A stretch of 64,000 nt of DNA from Tanypteryx hageni (Eukaryota; Arthropoda; Insecta; Odonata; Petaluridae), in assembly GCA_028673005.1 (NCBI GenBank), contig CM054112.1:27196124-27260123 (forward strand), given 5' to 3'. Both the position numbers and the translations under genes were made by a program. Under the pieces are notes generated by a model. The model was not told the origin of the DNA. It searched no databases and was given only the letters and a program-made list of their open reading frames with translations. Below, piece after piece: positions 9,971 through 20,773 of the stretch (its first letter is position 1; each line of letters begins with the position of its first letter).

Positions 9971-12413
9971 TTAACACGTTGCGTATAGATCACAGAGATT
10001 TCTGTTTTTTAGTGCTAACGGTAGCATACAGGCACGGAAATCTCAGTTTTTTCGTTCATGTCATTTCTTTTCTCCTTTGTCTTTCTTTTTAACTCTGATA
10101 TTTCACGTTTTTTCAACCATATTCAATTATAAAGGTTGTGTTCATGTAATAAAAGATTTTTGTAGAATTTCTCATATCCATTAAACCTTAATAAATTATT
10201 TTCATTTCGTCTAACACTCTGAGCTGCAGCATTGGGACAAAAATGCACTCTTGGATTTTTGAATCTTGTTTACTTGATGGAGTCTGTTTATTCTTCTATG
10301 ACATAGAAAGCAGATTGCGTCATTTACAACCTCAGGGTCAGGAGTTTGTCAACAGTAGTGACGAGAAGAGATGGATCAGCAGAAATTATTAGTTTTGGAA
10401 TAGCTGGTTGAGCATTCGGATGTTTTGTGTGTGCAGTGTTATCATGTGTGACTTTATATCATATGCCATAGTGATGGCATAGTACATCTAAATAGGTATT
10501 AATTTTTCTTATAAATTTGTTATATTCACTACCCATGGCGGGACCTGAAGAGATATACGAAGATGAAAACTTGGATGATTTATATACAGACGATTTGTCA
10601 GATGTACCGAGTGAGGACAATGAAGAAATTTACAGTAGTGATAGTGTTTTATTCAGTGTGAGAAAAAGAAAAGCTCCTCATATAATTATTGACAGTGAAT
10701 CTGAAATAAGTGAAGTTGAGGAAAATTTAGTTAGTGAAGGTGATACCGTTTGGAGAAAAAACAATATGGAAATAAATTTGGAGGAACTTTTACGTTTGCC
10801 TGAGGTTAAAGAATTACCAGAAAACTGTGAAAGCCTCCCTGATGTTGTAAAACTTTTTTTGGTGATGACTTGTTCACAATTCTATGCTATGAATCTAATC
10901 CATATTACAGTCAAAATATAGATAAATACAAATATTCCCCCAAATCAAAGAAGTGGTCGAACATTACAATTCCAGAAATGAAGAAATTCCTTTCTGTAAT
11001 AATCCTTATGGGCCTAGTAAGGAAAGATACCCTAAAAGAGTATTGGAGCACTGATTTCATTGAGACTGCCATTTTTGGAAAAATAATGAGTAGAGACAGG
11101 TTTGAACAGATATGGAGATCATGGCATATCAACAATAATGATTTTTTGTCATACACGAGAGACAGACTATTCAAAATAAGGCCCGTGGTTGATTACTACG
11201 TTAAAAATTTTCAAAACATATATAAACCAAAACAGGAGTTATCCCTTGATGAAGCAGTGATACCTTGGAGGGGACGGCTCAAATTTAGGACGTATAACCC
11301 TGCAAAAATAGTGAAATACGGCTTACTTTTTCGCATGGTATGTGAAAGTGATTCATGCTATATTGCAAATTTGGAAATATACGCTGCAGAAGGGAGAAAA
11401 TAGAGGACACTATTTTTTTCAATTTTGAAACCAGTATCAAATCTGTGCCATCACATATATCAGGATAACTACTACAATAGAGTTAAAATAGCAGAAAATC
11501 TAATTAGACAGAAAACAAGAGTTTGTGGGACAATTAGATCGAATAGGGGCCTTCCTGTCTCATTGAAGGATGAGGCAAAAAAATTTAAAAAGGGAGAATT
11601 CACTTATTATCGTAAAGGTCAAGTTTTACTTCTCATTTGGAAGGATAAAAGGGAGGTTAGGATGATCAGTACGATTCACAATGCTAATATGAGTAATACC
11701 AAAAATAAGACCAGAACACAGGACTGCCAGTGAAGAAGCCTACGTGCATTGTAAGATACAATCAGTGTATGAAAGGAGTAGATAGGGCAGACATGTATTT
11801 GTCCTATTATACAATCTTGAGGAAAACAATTAAATGGTCCAAAAAGGATGTGTTATGGCTAATAAATTGTGTTCTTTTCAATTCATTTATAGTGTATAAA
11901 ACTTTGAATAACTCAAGTAAAATTAGATTTTAAAATTTTTTACTTGAGATTGCAAAACATTGGACAAGAGTAGGGAAGAACTGGGTGAGTCTTCGAGTGA
12001 CGGGTTGAAGAGACTGAAAAGACTACTAATCACGCTGCGAGAAAGGTTCACCAAAACAGACTTTCATACAGCTTGAGCAAACATAATCTAGAGCCGATTG
12101 TAGGAAAGGGGAAGAAAAAATATCCTTCCAGGGCTTGCAAAGTGTGCGCAGCAAACATGAGAAAAGAGATGCGGCATGTTTGCTCATTCTGTGGTGTTCC
12201 GTTGCACAAGGGAAAATGCTTCCTACATTAACACACCAGAAAAAGTATTAACATCATTTGTGAGTATTTATTAAAGATTGCAGCTTGAAATTTAAATAAA
12301 TAACTAATTTATGAAAATTTATGTAATCCAACTACATTTTAAATTGAGTACCTTTAATTCGTCCAGAACAGGTAATATGGAGGCATTTAAATGCCCTGTA
12401 TGCAAGGAGTTAA
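9971..12413 (+). mobile_element. piggyBac-like element, plus strand
   Basis: TTAA at 9971-9974 and 12410-12413 flank a 2.4 kb element, the usual size of autonomous piggyBac relatives. The left terminus reads TTAACACGTTGCGTATAG and the right, inward, TTAACTCCTTGCATACAG, with 14 of 18 positions identical. The interior holds the decayed transposase at 10535-12231, followed by AATAAA-like and ATTAAA sequences before the right end. An alternative right end at 12889-12892 (inward TTAACGCGTTAGCG) matches less well beyond the first ten bases. Confidence 0.72.
10535..12231 (+). pseudogene. piggyBac-like transposase with frameshifts
   Basis: Plus-strand piggyBac-superfamily transposase in several frames. 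The ATG at 10535 starts MAGPEEIYEDENLDDLYTDD, an acidic N-terminus typical of the family. The reading frame shifts near 10900 into YKYSPKSKKWSNITIPEMKK, then MGLVRKDTLKEYWSTD, MSRDRFEQIWRSWH and the motif KQELSLDEAVIPWRGR with the first catalytic Asp. A break near 11400 leads to LKPVSNLCHHIYQDNYYN (DDE region, second Asp) and FTYYRKGQVLLLIWKDKREV. Another shift at about 11730 gives MKGVDRADMYLSYYTILRKT (third Asp region). The C-terminal Cys-rich finger ACKVCAANM...CSFCGVPLHKGKCFLH ends at the TAA at 12229-12231. It differs from the 3626-9525 relic in sequence, so two distinct piggyBac lineages are present. Confidence 0.85.
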
Positions 12414-13016
12414 GACCCTAACCATAAAACCCAGAAGCATGAAACATGATTGCTATGTGGAAAGAATGAGACGGTCTACTCAATGAAAGGTTCTTTTGAT
12501 ATAGCGTAAAAGTGAATCAAGATTTTGAAAATGCCTTATGAATACTACAAAAATTATTTTATTACTTTTGTGTATTATTGTATGAATACGTTTCGATATT
12601 GCATCTTATAATATTTCAATCCCAGATTTCATCATCAATGTTTTCTAAATAAATATAAAATCGAAATAATTATAATGAAATTACTTATTTTATTTGTAAT
12701 GCGTGATTGCATAGCTCATAAAATGATAAAAACTATCTGCAGATGCTTCCCATGCATTGCAAATAAAAAAATCTCTTTCAACCATGAAAAATCCTCATTT
12801 GTCGATTTAAAAAAAATCAAAAAAGTATTTTTATCAAATTTTACATCTGTGGGAATAGACAGCAAAAACGGTTTACGTCGCTAACGCGTTAATAAACCAT
12901 CTCATCATTTGATAAACTATACAACTTCATTCATAAGTATGATTATCACAATAAAATTAAAGAGTAATATCTATAAAAATTGACACTACTACTATTATAT
13001 TAAAAATTTAAATTAC
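12414..13016. other. Nrg intron stretch with a possible further TTAA terminus
   Basis: AT-rich intron DNA between the piggyBac-like element and Nrg exon 3. TTAA at 12889-12892, read inward on the minus strand, gives TTAACGCGTTAGCGACG. That resembles a piggyBac-like end, but no partner end is assigned. No coding potential was recognised. Confidence 0.4.
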
Positions 13017-13132
13017 CTATGTCTTCATCTCTTGGAGAGGTAATGACTAAAGTGCCTCTTCCAGGTTGTTGAGAAATTCTGTCATCATAAGCCTGCCAAT
13101 CAAACTTCTTTCCATTCTTGATCCATGTATAT
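13017..13132 (-). CDS. Nrg: neuroglian, coding exon 3 (middle of Ig1)
   Basis: 116-nt exon. One base completes Lys65, 38 codons follow (residues 66-103) and one base starts Gly104. The peptide includes YTWIKNGKKFDWQAYDDRIS, with the conserved Ig core Trp68, and QQPGRGTLVITSPRDEDIG, matching the neuroglian Ig1 strand pattern up to the D-x-G-x-Y-x-C motif that is completed in exon 4. The acceptor is TTCTGCAG and the donor ATAG|GTAATT. Phases fit exon 2 (ends in AA) and exon 4 (starts GC). The intron toward exon 4 is 11.8 kb and largely transposon-derived. Confidence 0.92.
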
Positions 13133-13594
13133 CTGCAGAAAAAACATTTTAAATAATTAAATAGCTATCAGACTAGATCTAAACATCCAACAACTACCAT
13201 AATGTATTAAATACAGAGAAAACTCATTAAAATACATTCAAATAAATAAATATAAAAATATAAATTTAATTGCATAACATTTCCATTTTTTATACAAGTC
13301 AATGTATACTGAATGGAATTACACAAAATATTGGCATGTAATCTAACAATAATAAAAAGTTACTTCTGTCCCTTTGTGGCTCCCTCTATCACGCTATAAA
13401 AATGTGAATAACTCGATAAAAGATCGAAATATATTTTTGAAATTTGGCAGGAATGCTATGCTATTTGCATATTTTAAGGTGATGACGAAATAAAATCTCG
13501 AAAAAGTCCTAGGTTCGACTCCAAGGTAGGCATTTCCATTTCCCATGTGATATCACGCAAAAATCAACTTTTTGACTTGCAGGCTATTATTCTT
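13133..13594. other. intron stretch with a B-box-like motif, otherwise unassigned
   Basis: AT-rich intron sequence. At 13512-13522 the plus strand reads GGTTCGACTCC, a perfect match to the Pol III B-box core. The surrounding sequence (TTTTTGAAATTTGGCAGGAATGC and similar) has the style of the degenerate satellite modules at 39.1-39.6 and 43.3-43.8 kb, where the same B-box-like motif occurs. No complete tRNA fold was seen. Confidence 0.4.
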
Positions 13595-13810
13595 TTTGAG
13601 CTCTAAATTAGAAATAATTAACCTATGATCTTCGGATCTAGCCCATTTTAAAGAAAAAACAATGAAGTTTCTTATTCTGTTCATCTTTTCCTACCTACAG
13701 TTCGAAATTTCTCATGTTAAGCATTTAATTCACATATTTTGGGGAAATCTTGGCATTTAATTGGGATGTTGCCTTGCCAACCAATTATATTGTTAAACCT
13801 CAAAATCCTG
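13595..13810 (+). repeat. dispersed repeat, inverted copy at 58505-59083
   Basis: The sequence from about CTAAATTAGAAATAATTAAC (13601) to CCTCAAAATCCT (13809) is found in reverse complement at 58505-58661 plus 59026-59083. That second copy is interrupted by a piggyBac-like end. Homology stops abruptly at about 13810, exactly where the long inverted repeat element begins. The repeat is non-coding and of unknown class. Confidence 0.75.
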
Positions 13811-15535
13811 TTCAGAAAAACCTACAGATGAAGCTTAAAATATGTGGCATTCTAATACTTTTACCTACGGAAATTGTATGAACAGGTGGGCACACAAAGG
13901 TAAGGAGAGCAGCTGGCTACCTAAAATGAGAACAAGGAAAGGATTGAGTGAGATATTATTGTTTGTACGCAATCTAGATTGTTTGTTAGATAATGATATG
14001 TTCAAATTATGTGAAAATAGATAATTCATGAAATATTTGTAAAACTAGAATGTCATATTTATTTGAAGTTACACGCAAGTAATAATTCTTACTTGGTTTT
14101 CTAATGTCCTACATTTTTGATAGTAGTCCTAAAATAGCTTCTTGAATCAGTCAGATACGAGGAAATGATAGGAGGATACTAATGGTTAGGCACTTCCAGA
14201 TGAGCTGGTGATCCAAAATTTTTTTCTTAGGTAGAATTTTGTGCAAAACCAACTAGAAAAACCGAAAATCTTGAAAAAGTGAAACAATACGGCCGCTAAA
14301 ACTTTGCAATTGTTTAAACAAATTTTCAAGGATTATGGATTTCCAAATGTGCTACGGAGCTGAAATTATTTCTAGAGGTAGGATTTGTAAAATAACGAAA
14401 TAGGGATTATAGAAATTTTGATATTTTAATTTGTTTGGCAGTTAAAAATTCTTAAGTTTAAACAAATAGGTAAATGTTTAGACACTACGCGGAGAGTTAG
14501 GGAGTTGAAATTTTTAAATTATTTTGAATTTCGTCTATATAATCGAATAAAAATTTCAGTGTGTCCATAAAATTTTTATTGCGGCCGTTAAAAATTATTT
14601 AAATTTAAACAATTACATAAATGTTATTTCACATCTAAATGTGATACAAATTTAAAATTTGGCAGAAGTGTGTGGCATTATTAACCCAATGTGGGAAAAG
14701 TATAATATTCCTAAAATTGCAAAAATTAGCCATTGTGTTACTCCATTATTGTTCCATAAGGAAAAAATGAAAATCGGTCTCGAGGAGAAATCTTCTGAAT
14801 TAAAAAATATTTCTCACAATGAAATATCTCTCTGAAAAATTAATGTTTTTTCAAGGTGAGATGTAATGCTTACAGTATGCAGGCACCTTCTACTAGTATA
14901 ATTTAAGATTAGTTTAAGAAATCTAAAGTGAGTCATGAAAATGCAGAGGAAGGCGGGTTCTCAGCCAAGAGGATATTTCACTACACAAGTCCTTGTCAGT
15001 GCCACAAAAACTACACCTCTCAATAAACAGACATAACTTCCCTGAATTTCTATTTAGATAAGTTGGTCTAGCCAAGAGTTTGTTTAGGCAATGTATATGT
15101 TAAAACAATTTAATTCAAACAAAACCTTTCAGGCAATATCTATAAAAAGCTGCATTATATCATTCCTTTCAGCCACTTCCTCCTTCAGTTTCCTCGTATC
15201 TGACTGACTCAAGAAGCTATTTTAGGACTACTATCAAAAATGTAGGACATTAGAAAACCAAGTAAAAATTATTACTTGCGTGTAACTTCGAATAAATATG
15301 ACATTCTAGTTTTACAAATATTTCACGAATTATCTATTTTCACATAATTTGAACATATCATTATCTAACAAACAATCTAGATTGCGTACAAACAATAATA
15401 TCTCACTCAATCCTTTCCTTGTTCTCATTTTAGGTAGCCAGCTGCTCTCCTTATCTTTGTGTGCCCACCTGTTCATACAGTTTCCGTAGGTAAAAGTATT
15501 CGAATGCCACATATTTTAAGCTTCTTCTGAACAGA
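13811..15535. repeat. long inverted repeat element (about 350-bp arms) enclosing a satellite-type unit
   Basis: The left arm (about 13811-14165) and right arm (about 15185-15535) are near-perfect inverted copies. Both contain the same 60-codon reading frame (13842-14024 plus, 15330-15512 minus) with a single residue difference, which reflects the arm identity rather than a gene. Outer ends are CTGTTCAGAA... and its inverse. The enclosed 1 kb contains a diverged copy of the ~772-bp satellite unit (14169-14896) in the orientation with its hairpin and CTAG end at the right. The structure resembles a fold-back element or MITE with long arms. No transposase is present. Confidence 0.78.
14169..14896 (+). 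repeat. isolated diverged copy of the central satellite unit
   Basis: It starts TAGGAGGATACTAATGG and ends with the hairpin region TGCTTACAGTATGCAGGCA then CCTTCTACTAG followed by T. Between them it follows the unit order: TTAGGCACTTCCAGATGAGC, ACAATACGGCCGCTAAAA, TTTGTTTGGCAGTTAAAAAT and GCGGCCGTTAAAAATTATTT. It is clearly more diverged than copies in the array. Being outside an array, it helps define the unit ends. Confidence 0.8.
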
Positions 15536-15623
15536 AATGTACCAGAAGAGTTGAGAAGAAAACCATGGAAAAAGATGTAGCTAAAAAAACCACATCATCA
15601 AGGCCAAACAGCAAAAGACAAAG

Positions 15624-15677
15624 ATTTATTTATTTATCAATAATTTCACATACAGCGTAATAGCCAATTTAAAGTGA
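15624..15677 (-). repeat. 3' tail relic of the L2/CR1-type LINE
   Basis: Reverse-complemented, this reads ...GCTGTATGTGAAATTATTGA then TAAATAAATAAA. It matches the 3' end of the LINE at 33741-37175 (GCTGTATGTGAAATTTTTAA then TAAATAAATAAA). It is a severely 5'-truncated copy of the same family on the minus strand. Confidence 0.6.
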
Positions 15678-17769
15678 AAAACCAACAAAAATATGTAAAT
15701 ATATAATATTTAGAAAAAAAAAGCTCATTTTAAAATAGAAATTAATCACATTACTAAACTATGTAGATACAAATGTAGTATAACTCACTACAATATTTTC
15801 GTAAAATAGTTTTATTACCTTCAAAAAGCTATTACTAAACAGTTATTCAGTATTTGTACTAATATTGGAATTCCTTAATAATACTACAGTCAAATTTAAT
15901 TGAAACATATAATATAATCCGCTATAAGCTTTTTTTTGGAGATTTCCATACTTCTGAACAAATAAAATGAAAAACTATATAAAAATTCCACTATATTAAA
16001 ATATTTTATCAAAATGGTGCTAAAAAATTAAAGAGCCTCAATGTAAAAGCTACAACCAGAATTTAATCATTATAGTCGGCAATAAAAGCAGAATAACTTA
16101 ACAAAAAATGGATCACAGATTCACAAACTTGACAAAAAAGAAAAGAAAATGAGGAAATTAATTGAAATTTCCGAAGTGAACACAAGTATGATACCAAAAC
16201 AATACAAAGATACATAAAATGGAAAACATGATACACCACTTGAAATTTTAAAAAATACTCAATGTCAAGTGGTGAATGTACTACAAGAGACAATGTACCT
16301 ACAAGCTCTTAGGTAAATAATGTTATCCAAGTTAAACATTTATTAGATATCTAAACTCATGTAAACATACAACACACAAGATTGTCAATTGGGACCTTAT
16401 GCTGAACTGCAATACTTAAACCTAAAAGTTCAAAATACATTAAAAAGTCATTATTTACTTTATGTGGGAATATTAACATTCTTCTGACCTCTTACCTAAA
16501 ATGGAAATGGACCCTTGAAAACGCACAGTATGCAGCAGTCTGATAAACATGAATATGCAAGATCACGTGGTTTTTCATTAAAAAGGTAAATCAATTCCAC
16601 ATCTAAACTATACCCCACAGCTAAAGTGGATTAAAATATACAAGAGCCTTTTAGAACGGTTGAATATAAACACTAAACTCAATGTAAAATCACCATAGAA
16701 AATTGCCAGGTACAGCTAAATAATGGATGCAGTGACAATTATTCGTTTTTTTCAACACCTATAAACTTTAAAGGAATATAAAAATAGTTTATGGGTAGAT
16801 ATTTTAGCACCCATGGATTTAAAACTGCAATTCAATTATATTTTTTATATAATGTATCATTTCATAAATATTTTATTGATTTTTTATTAAAAATTATTGT
16901 TACACCATAGGCAGCCCAAACAACTTAGGTACAAATAAAACCATAAATGCTGATTTAGATGATGAGATATTATTTGACTGAATTGACAGCAATGAAATTA
17001 CCTACCATAAAAATCTCTTTGATTACCACATCATGCATTGATCTAACATTTATGAATAACAATTACCGTCATGAATCAGTCTCATGATACCTAGAATGAC
17101 ATAGAATGAGAAAATTTAAAATGCAGTTGGTAAGATGATGTCCATAAAGCATTTGGTTTTAAATCACAAAATTTTATTTTTAGAATACATTTAATTAAAC
17201 ATATTACTGAGTTAATGATGATTATTTCCTACAACGAAAATTTTTAAATCATACATAGATTTCGTATTAAGACATTTAATACTACTATTATTGCAATGGT
17301 TTAGCTCATTTTTCCTTTTGTTTTATTTGTCTACGACACAAGTCATTTACATTTCTAGCATCCCTATGAAAAAACATTAAGAACCAATGAAAACGAGCAA
17401 CAAACCGATCCTACGACAGAAAAGTGCAATAAAAATCCAAAATAATGCAACAGTTAACATTATTCTAATATCGTCAAGACTATACTTTAATAAAAAACGC
17501 TATTAAATTACCACAATTAGTAAACTTAAGGCTTTCACTAATAAACGATGTATAAGCCCGCTGGCAAACGAAAAATCGGGAATGAACTTCGTAGTATAGT
17601 TTACTACATCAGCTATACTATTAATCCATTGAAATTTGTCATTCGATGTATTATTTACTGAATTTATTTCTCCAAGACATTCCGAGGTTCGTTCATAAGG
17701 TGTGCAGTAAGACAGGTGACATCATCACAGCACTTCCGGAGGGTGATCTCATAACAGTGCTTTACTCAC
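15678..17769. other. 2.1 kb of Nrg intron, nothing recognised
   Basis: AT-rich intron DNA between the LINE tail relic and Nrg exon 2. Short chance ORFs exist (for example 16063-16293 minus) but have no recognisable domain. No repeat or RNA gene was identified by eye. Confidence 0.5.
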
Positions 17770-17899
17770 TTTGGTGCAGGCTCGCCCTCCGCTTCACATT
17801 CTATAATGAACGGCTTGTCATTTTCGTTCTGCTGCACTGCAACTTGGAAAAGTACTTCATCTGTTGGAGGCTGTTTTACTATCCGAGGCGGGGACTGAA
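17770..17899 (-). CDS. Nrg: neuroglian, coding exon 2 (start of Ig1)
   Basis: 130-nt exon: two bases complete Ile22, 42 codons follow, then AA of Lys65. The peptide QSPPRIVKQPPTDEVLFQVA...NENDKPFIIECEAEGEPAP is almost the Drosophila Nrg N-terminus of the mature protein. It contains the first Ig1 cysteine (Cys56 in IIEC), which pairs with Cys108 in exon 4. The acceptor is TACTTTTGCAG and the donor AA|GTGAGT. The intron toward exon 1 is only about 240 bp, the intron toward exon 3 is 4.6 kb. Confidence 0.95.
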
Positions 17900-18138
17900 C
17901 TGCAAAAGTACATTTCATTATTAAATTTTCAATAAATAACAATGATTGATAATAATAACACACATTTCCCTAAAAAATACTCTATTTTATTGCATTTTTA
18001 ATTACAATTAAATTTAAAAACAATATTTAAATTCGAAATCGATTTTATCATTTGATATTCATGTCAACAAGAAGTCAAAATTGTAAAATTAAATTTTCTA
18101 ATTGAATGATAATCTAATAAAATGAAAAAGGAGCTTAC

Positions 18139-18202
18139 TTAGTGCCTGTGTACAAATACACAATGCTGCTATAAGAAAGGTAAACCTTCCGAGTGCCTCC
18201 AT
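18139..18202 (-). CDS. Nrg: neuroglian, coding exon 1 (start codon and signal peptide)
   Basis: ATG at 18202-18200 opens MEALGRFTFLIAALCICTQA, a short charged start and a hydrophobic core typical of a secretory signal peptide. Sixty-four coding bases end in CTAA|GTAAGC, phase 1, joining exon 2 to give ...QALIQSPPR. Cleavage is likely near the Ala20-Ile22 region. Immediately upstream the minus strand reads TTCTTTTTCAG|GTTAGCTG at 18216, a good acceptor. A 5' UTR intron is therefore likely and the promoter may be well upstream, possibly on the other side of part of the repeat array. This start was chosen because it is the only ATG giving a signal peptide in phase with exon 2. Confidence 0.88.
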
Positions 18203-18215
18203 GATTACAGCTAAC

Positions 18216-19174
18216 CTGAAAAAGAATTTATATGTATAGATATATAACCCTTGAAATGCAGTACTGCCCGGGAAATTTTAATTATAACTTACAGCAAAAG
18301 TAAGCTGATCTACCGAAAAACATTTAATGGTAACATCCCATCGCCAAAAATTTCTCACAATCTATTTCGGTCAACGGTTGGAATTCACATTTACAAGCAC
18401 TATATTATGGCATATATACCTCAATCGTGTGCATATTTTTATTTAAATGCAAATTGTTCAAGATATCATTTATTGTCAGTATTTACAAGGCATAAAAATG
18501 TAGCTTGAAAAAGCTTTCATGCAGGCAAATGGGATGGGCGTGTTTGGTACTCCATGCTAGTTGATATGTCTACCGTCAGACGTTAATCTATCGATCAATT
18601 GCCATGCAGTAATATAAAAACGATAGGATAAGCTAGAGCAGCCAAAATGTTTTGCAGCGAACCAATATACTTACTAATAAAAAAATTACTGATGCTCATC
18701 CACTTAAGTATATCCAATTTCAAGGGAAATCACATATCTTCTCCATACAACGGGCCAAAGATAACGGCCGAGTAAAACAGTCGCATAGTGGTCACGTGAC
18801 GACTTATAATCCAACTTAGAGACGAAATAAGTTTTTCAATTTTATTTTTTTTTAAATGCTGTCAATAATATATTAACTAATACCATTGCATAGAAAAAAT
18901 TATCGCTATAACATGCAATTTTTTAAAGCTTAAAAAAAAATTTTTCAGTAAATTATCGGTAATGAATAGAAGTAAATACAGTTAACTAACGTAGTTAAGG
19001 TGGGGACATGCAGAGGTAATTTCAAAATATCCACGGTAATGACAATAGACTAAATATTAATGACTATTGTAAATAGTTTTTTCTCCAGGAGTCATAATAT
19101 TAATATACTCGCTTCATTTATAATTATAGAATCAATATTTGTTCCGAATTTGGCCAATATAATATTATTATTAT
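18216..19174. other. 5' flank or 5' UTR intron of Nrg
   Basis: Sequence immediately upstream of the Nrg translation start. Apart from the E-box at 18792-18799, a more GC-balanced patch lies at about 18540-18830. No coding sequence or repeat was recognised. Confidence 0.4.
18792..18799. promoter_or_regulatory. TCACGTGA palindrome (E-box type) upstream of Nrg
   Basis: A perfect 8-bp palindrome with a CACGTG core, about 590 bp upstream of the Nrg start codon, in a patch less AT-rich than its surroundings. CACGTG is the binding core of bHLH-zip factors. A regulatory role is inference. Confidence 0.3.
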
Positions 19175-19881
19175 CAGTGGCGGCTCGTGTATAGGCACTG
19201 CGGAACAGCAGCACCCCCTATTTCCACTTGATATCCACTTGACATTTAATATAATGAGTCCTTTTTTCTTTAATTCTTTCTTTATTTTTGTAGTACAATA
19301 TATATTCCTTAAGCTTAATGTCAGTATTTTAGTAGCTATCCCCCAGTTTATGAAAAAGATACAAAAATCTTTGTATGGAACTGTGCACTTCACAGTGCCA
19401 GCGACGTGGTGTTTGACTGTTGTGCGCATGCGCACATAGGAGGGGGGGTGGGGAGGAAGGCGGGACTGCCAGGTAGAGAGAGCACTGTTGCTCTCACAGT
19501 GCCGGCTCTGGCATGATGGTGGAAGGAAGTTTTTTTTACTCAGCGTGTGTTGTGCTTAAAAACCGTGTACCATATTCTTGAATGTGATAAAGTGTAGAAG
19601 AGTGTAGAATTAGATTATTATTCTGCTTCCAGCTATTCTATTTGATTCATTTTTTTCGGTTCTTTTATGGATTTCATTTTTAAATGAATAGATCAAGCTT
19701 GAACTGTAACAATTTAAGTTAAAGTAAGTAAAAAATGTTTGGTTTTTTTTGTTAAGATTTTATCAAGTTCCTGAATAAATTTTCTTTTTATACATGTTTT
19801 TCCTTTTACACAATTTTAAAACAAAAGCTAAAAATTTTCTGGAGCAGCACCCCCACTAATTTTAGCTACGAGCCGCCACTG
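19175..19881. mobile_element. non-autonomous hAT element (707 bp)
   Basis: Ends are CAGTGGCGGCTCGTGTATAG and, inward from the right, CAGTGGCGGCTCGTAGCTAA, with a shared CAGCACCCCC region just inside. It is flanked by a perfect 8-bp target-site duplication, ATTATTAT (19167-19174 and 19882-19889). The CAGTGGCGGCTCGT terminus is a known hAT type. No transposase ORF is present. Confidence 0.9.
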
Positions 19882-19889
19882 ATTATTAT

Positions 19890-20773
19890 ATATACTAGTA
19901 AAGAGCCTGCAGTTCTACTGCGGGAAAATTTGAGAAACGTCAAAAAATATTATAATGAAGAAAGAACGAAAAGAGAAGAATCAAATGTCAGAATAGAGTG
20001 GCAAAATGAGAAACAAACAATAAGAACAAAGATAAAACCATGAAGATGAACAAAAAGGATAAAAGCCGTAACAAACAAAGAGAAAAATAATAGTCAAACG
20101 TCGATAGTGTGTGGCAAACCATTTAGTTACAATGCCTTACACAAACAAATACATTTTCCAGCTCTCCTTGTATTCTCCCTCTCCCTCCCGTTCTCTCTCT
20201 CCCTTTTTCTCTCCCTCCCACTCACTCTACCACTCCCATTTTCTCTCTCTTCATTTTTCTCCTTAAATATGCAGATTTCTATGCTGCGGAATTTTGTTTA
20301 GAGTCTTAAATTTCAGTCAGATTTGTAATTAGAAAATTTAGTATCAGCATCTTCATTTGATTTAAAGCAATTAATTTATTGTTATGGTCTTCAAGATGCT
20401 TATCCAAATATAGATATTTCTCTTCATATATTCCTCACACTGCCTGTGACTGTTGCATAGTTTTCGTAAGTTGAAATTAATAAAATCATATTTAAGATCT
20501 ACCATGAGCCAAGAAAGATTGACAAATTTAGCATCAATTTCGATTGAACATGAAATAGCAAAATCTCTAAATTATGATTTAATTCAAGATTTCGCATCAC
20601 TAAAAGCAAGAAAACTTAAAATCTGTTAGGACATAAATAAGTATGTAATAGGTGCAATATAAATTTATTAAGTAATTATTTTGGATGTTTAGAAATATAA
20701 TGTTGATTTAATTTTGTTTGATTTTCTATAGTTATTCGTTATTAGCAACTTTTATATTAACTTCGCTTTATAT
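19890..20773. other. unassigned DNA with a CT-rich tract, left edge of the satellite array
   Basis: It includes a purine-rich stretch (about 19960-20090) and a CT-rich low-complexity tract at about 20165-20255. The rest is AT-rich with nothing recognised. The first array junction cassette begins at about 20774. Confidence 0.5.

Noticed and set aside
12889..12892. Alternative right end for the piggyBac-like element that starts at 9971
   Set aside because: Similarity to the left terminus stops after about ten bases, while the TTAA at 12410-12413 matches 14 of 18 positions and gives the usual 2.4 kb size.
13842..14024. 60-codon ORF present twice with one residue difference (also 15330-15512 minus)
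   Set aside because: The two copies are the two arms of a long inverted repeat. The identity is at DNA level and the peptide has no recognisable features.
16063..16293. 76-codon minus-strand ORF in the Nrg intron
   Set aside because: Low-complexity Phe/Leu/Ser-rich sequence in AT-rich DNA with no splice signals or recognisable domain.
20107..20301. Leu/Ser-rich ORF that looks like a hydrophobic peptide
   Set aside because: It is a translation of a CT-rich low-complexity tract. A similar artefact is at 5255-5464.
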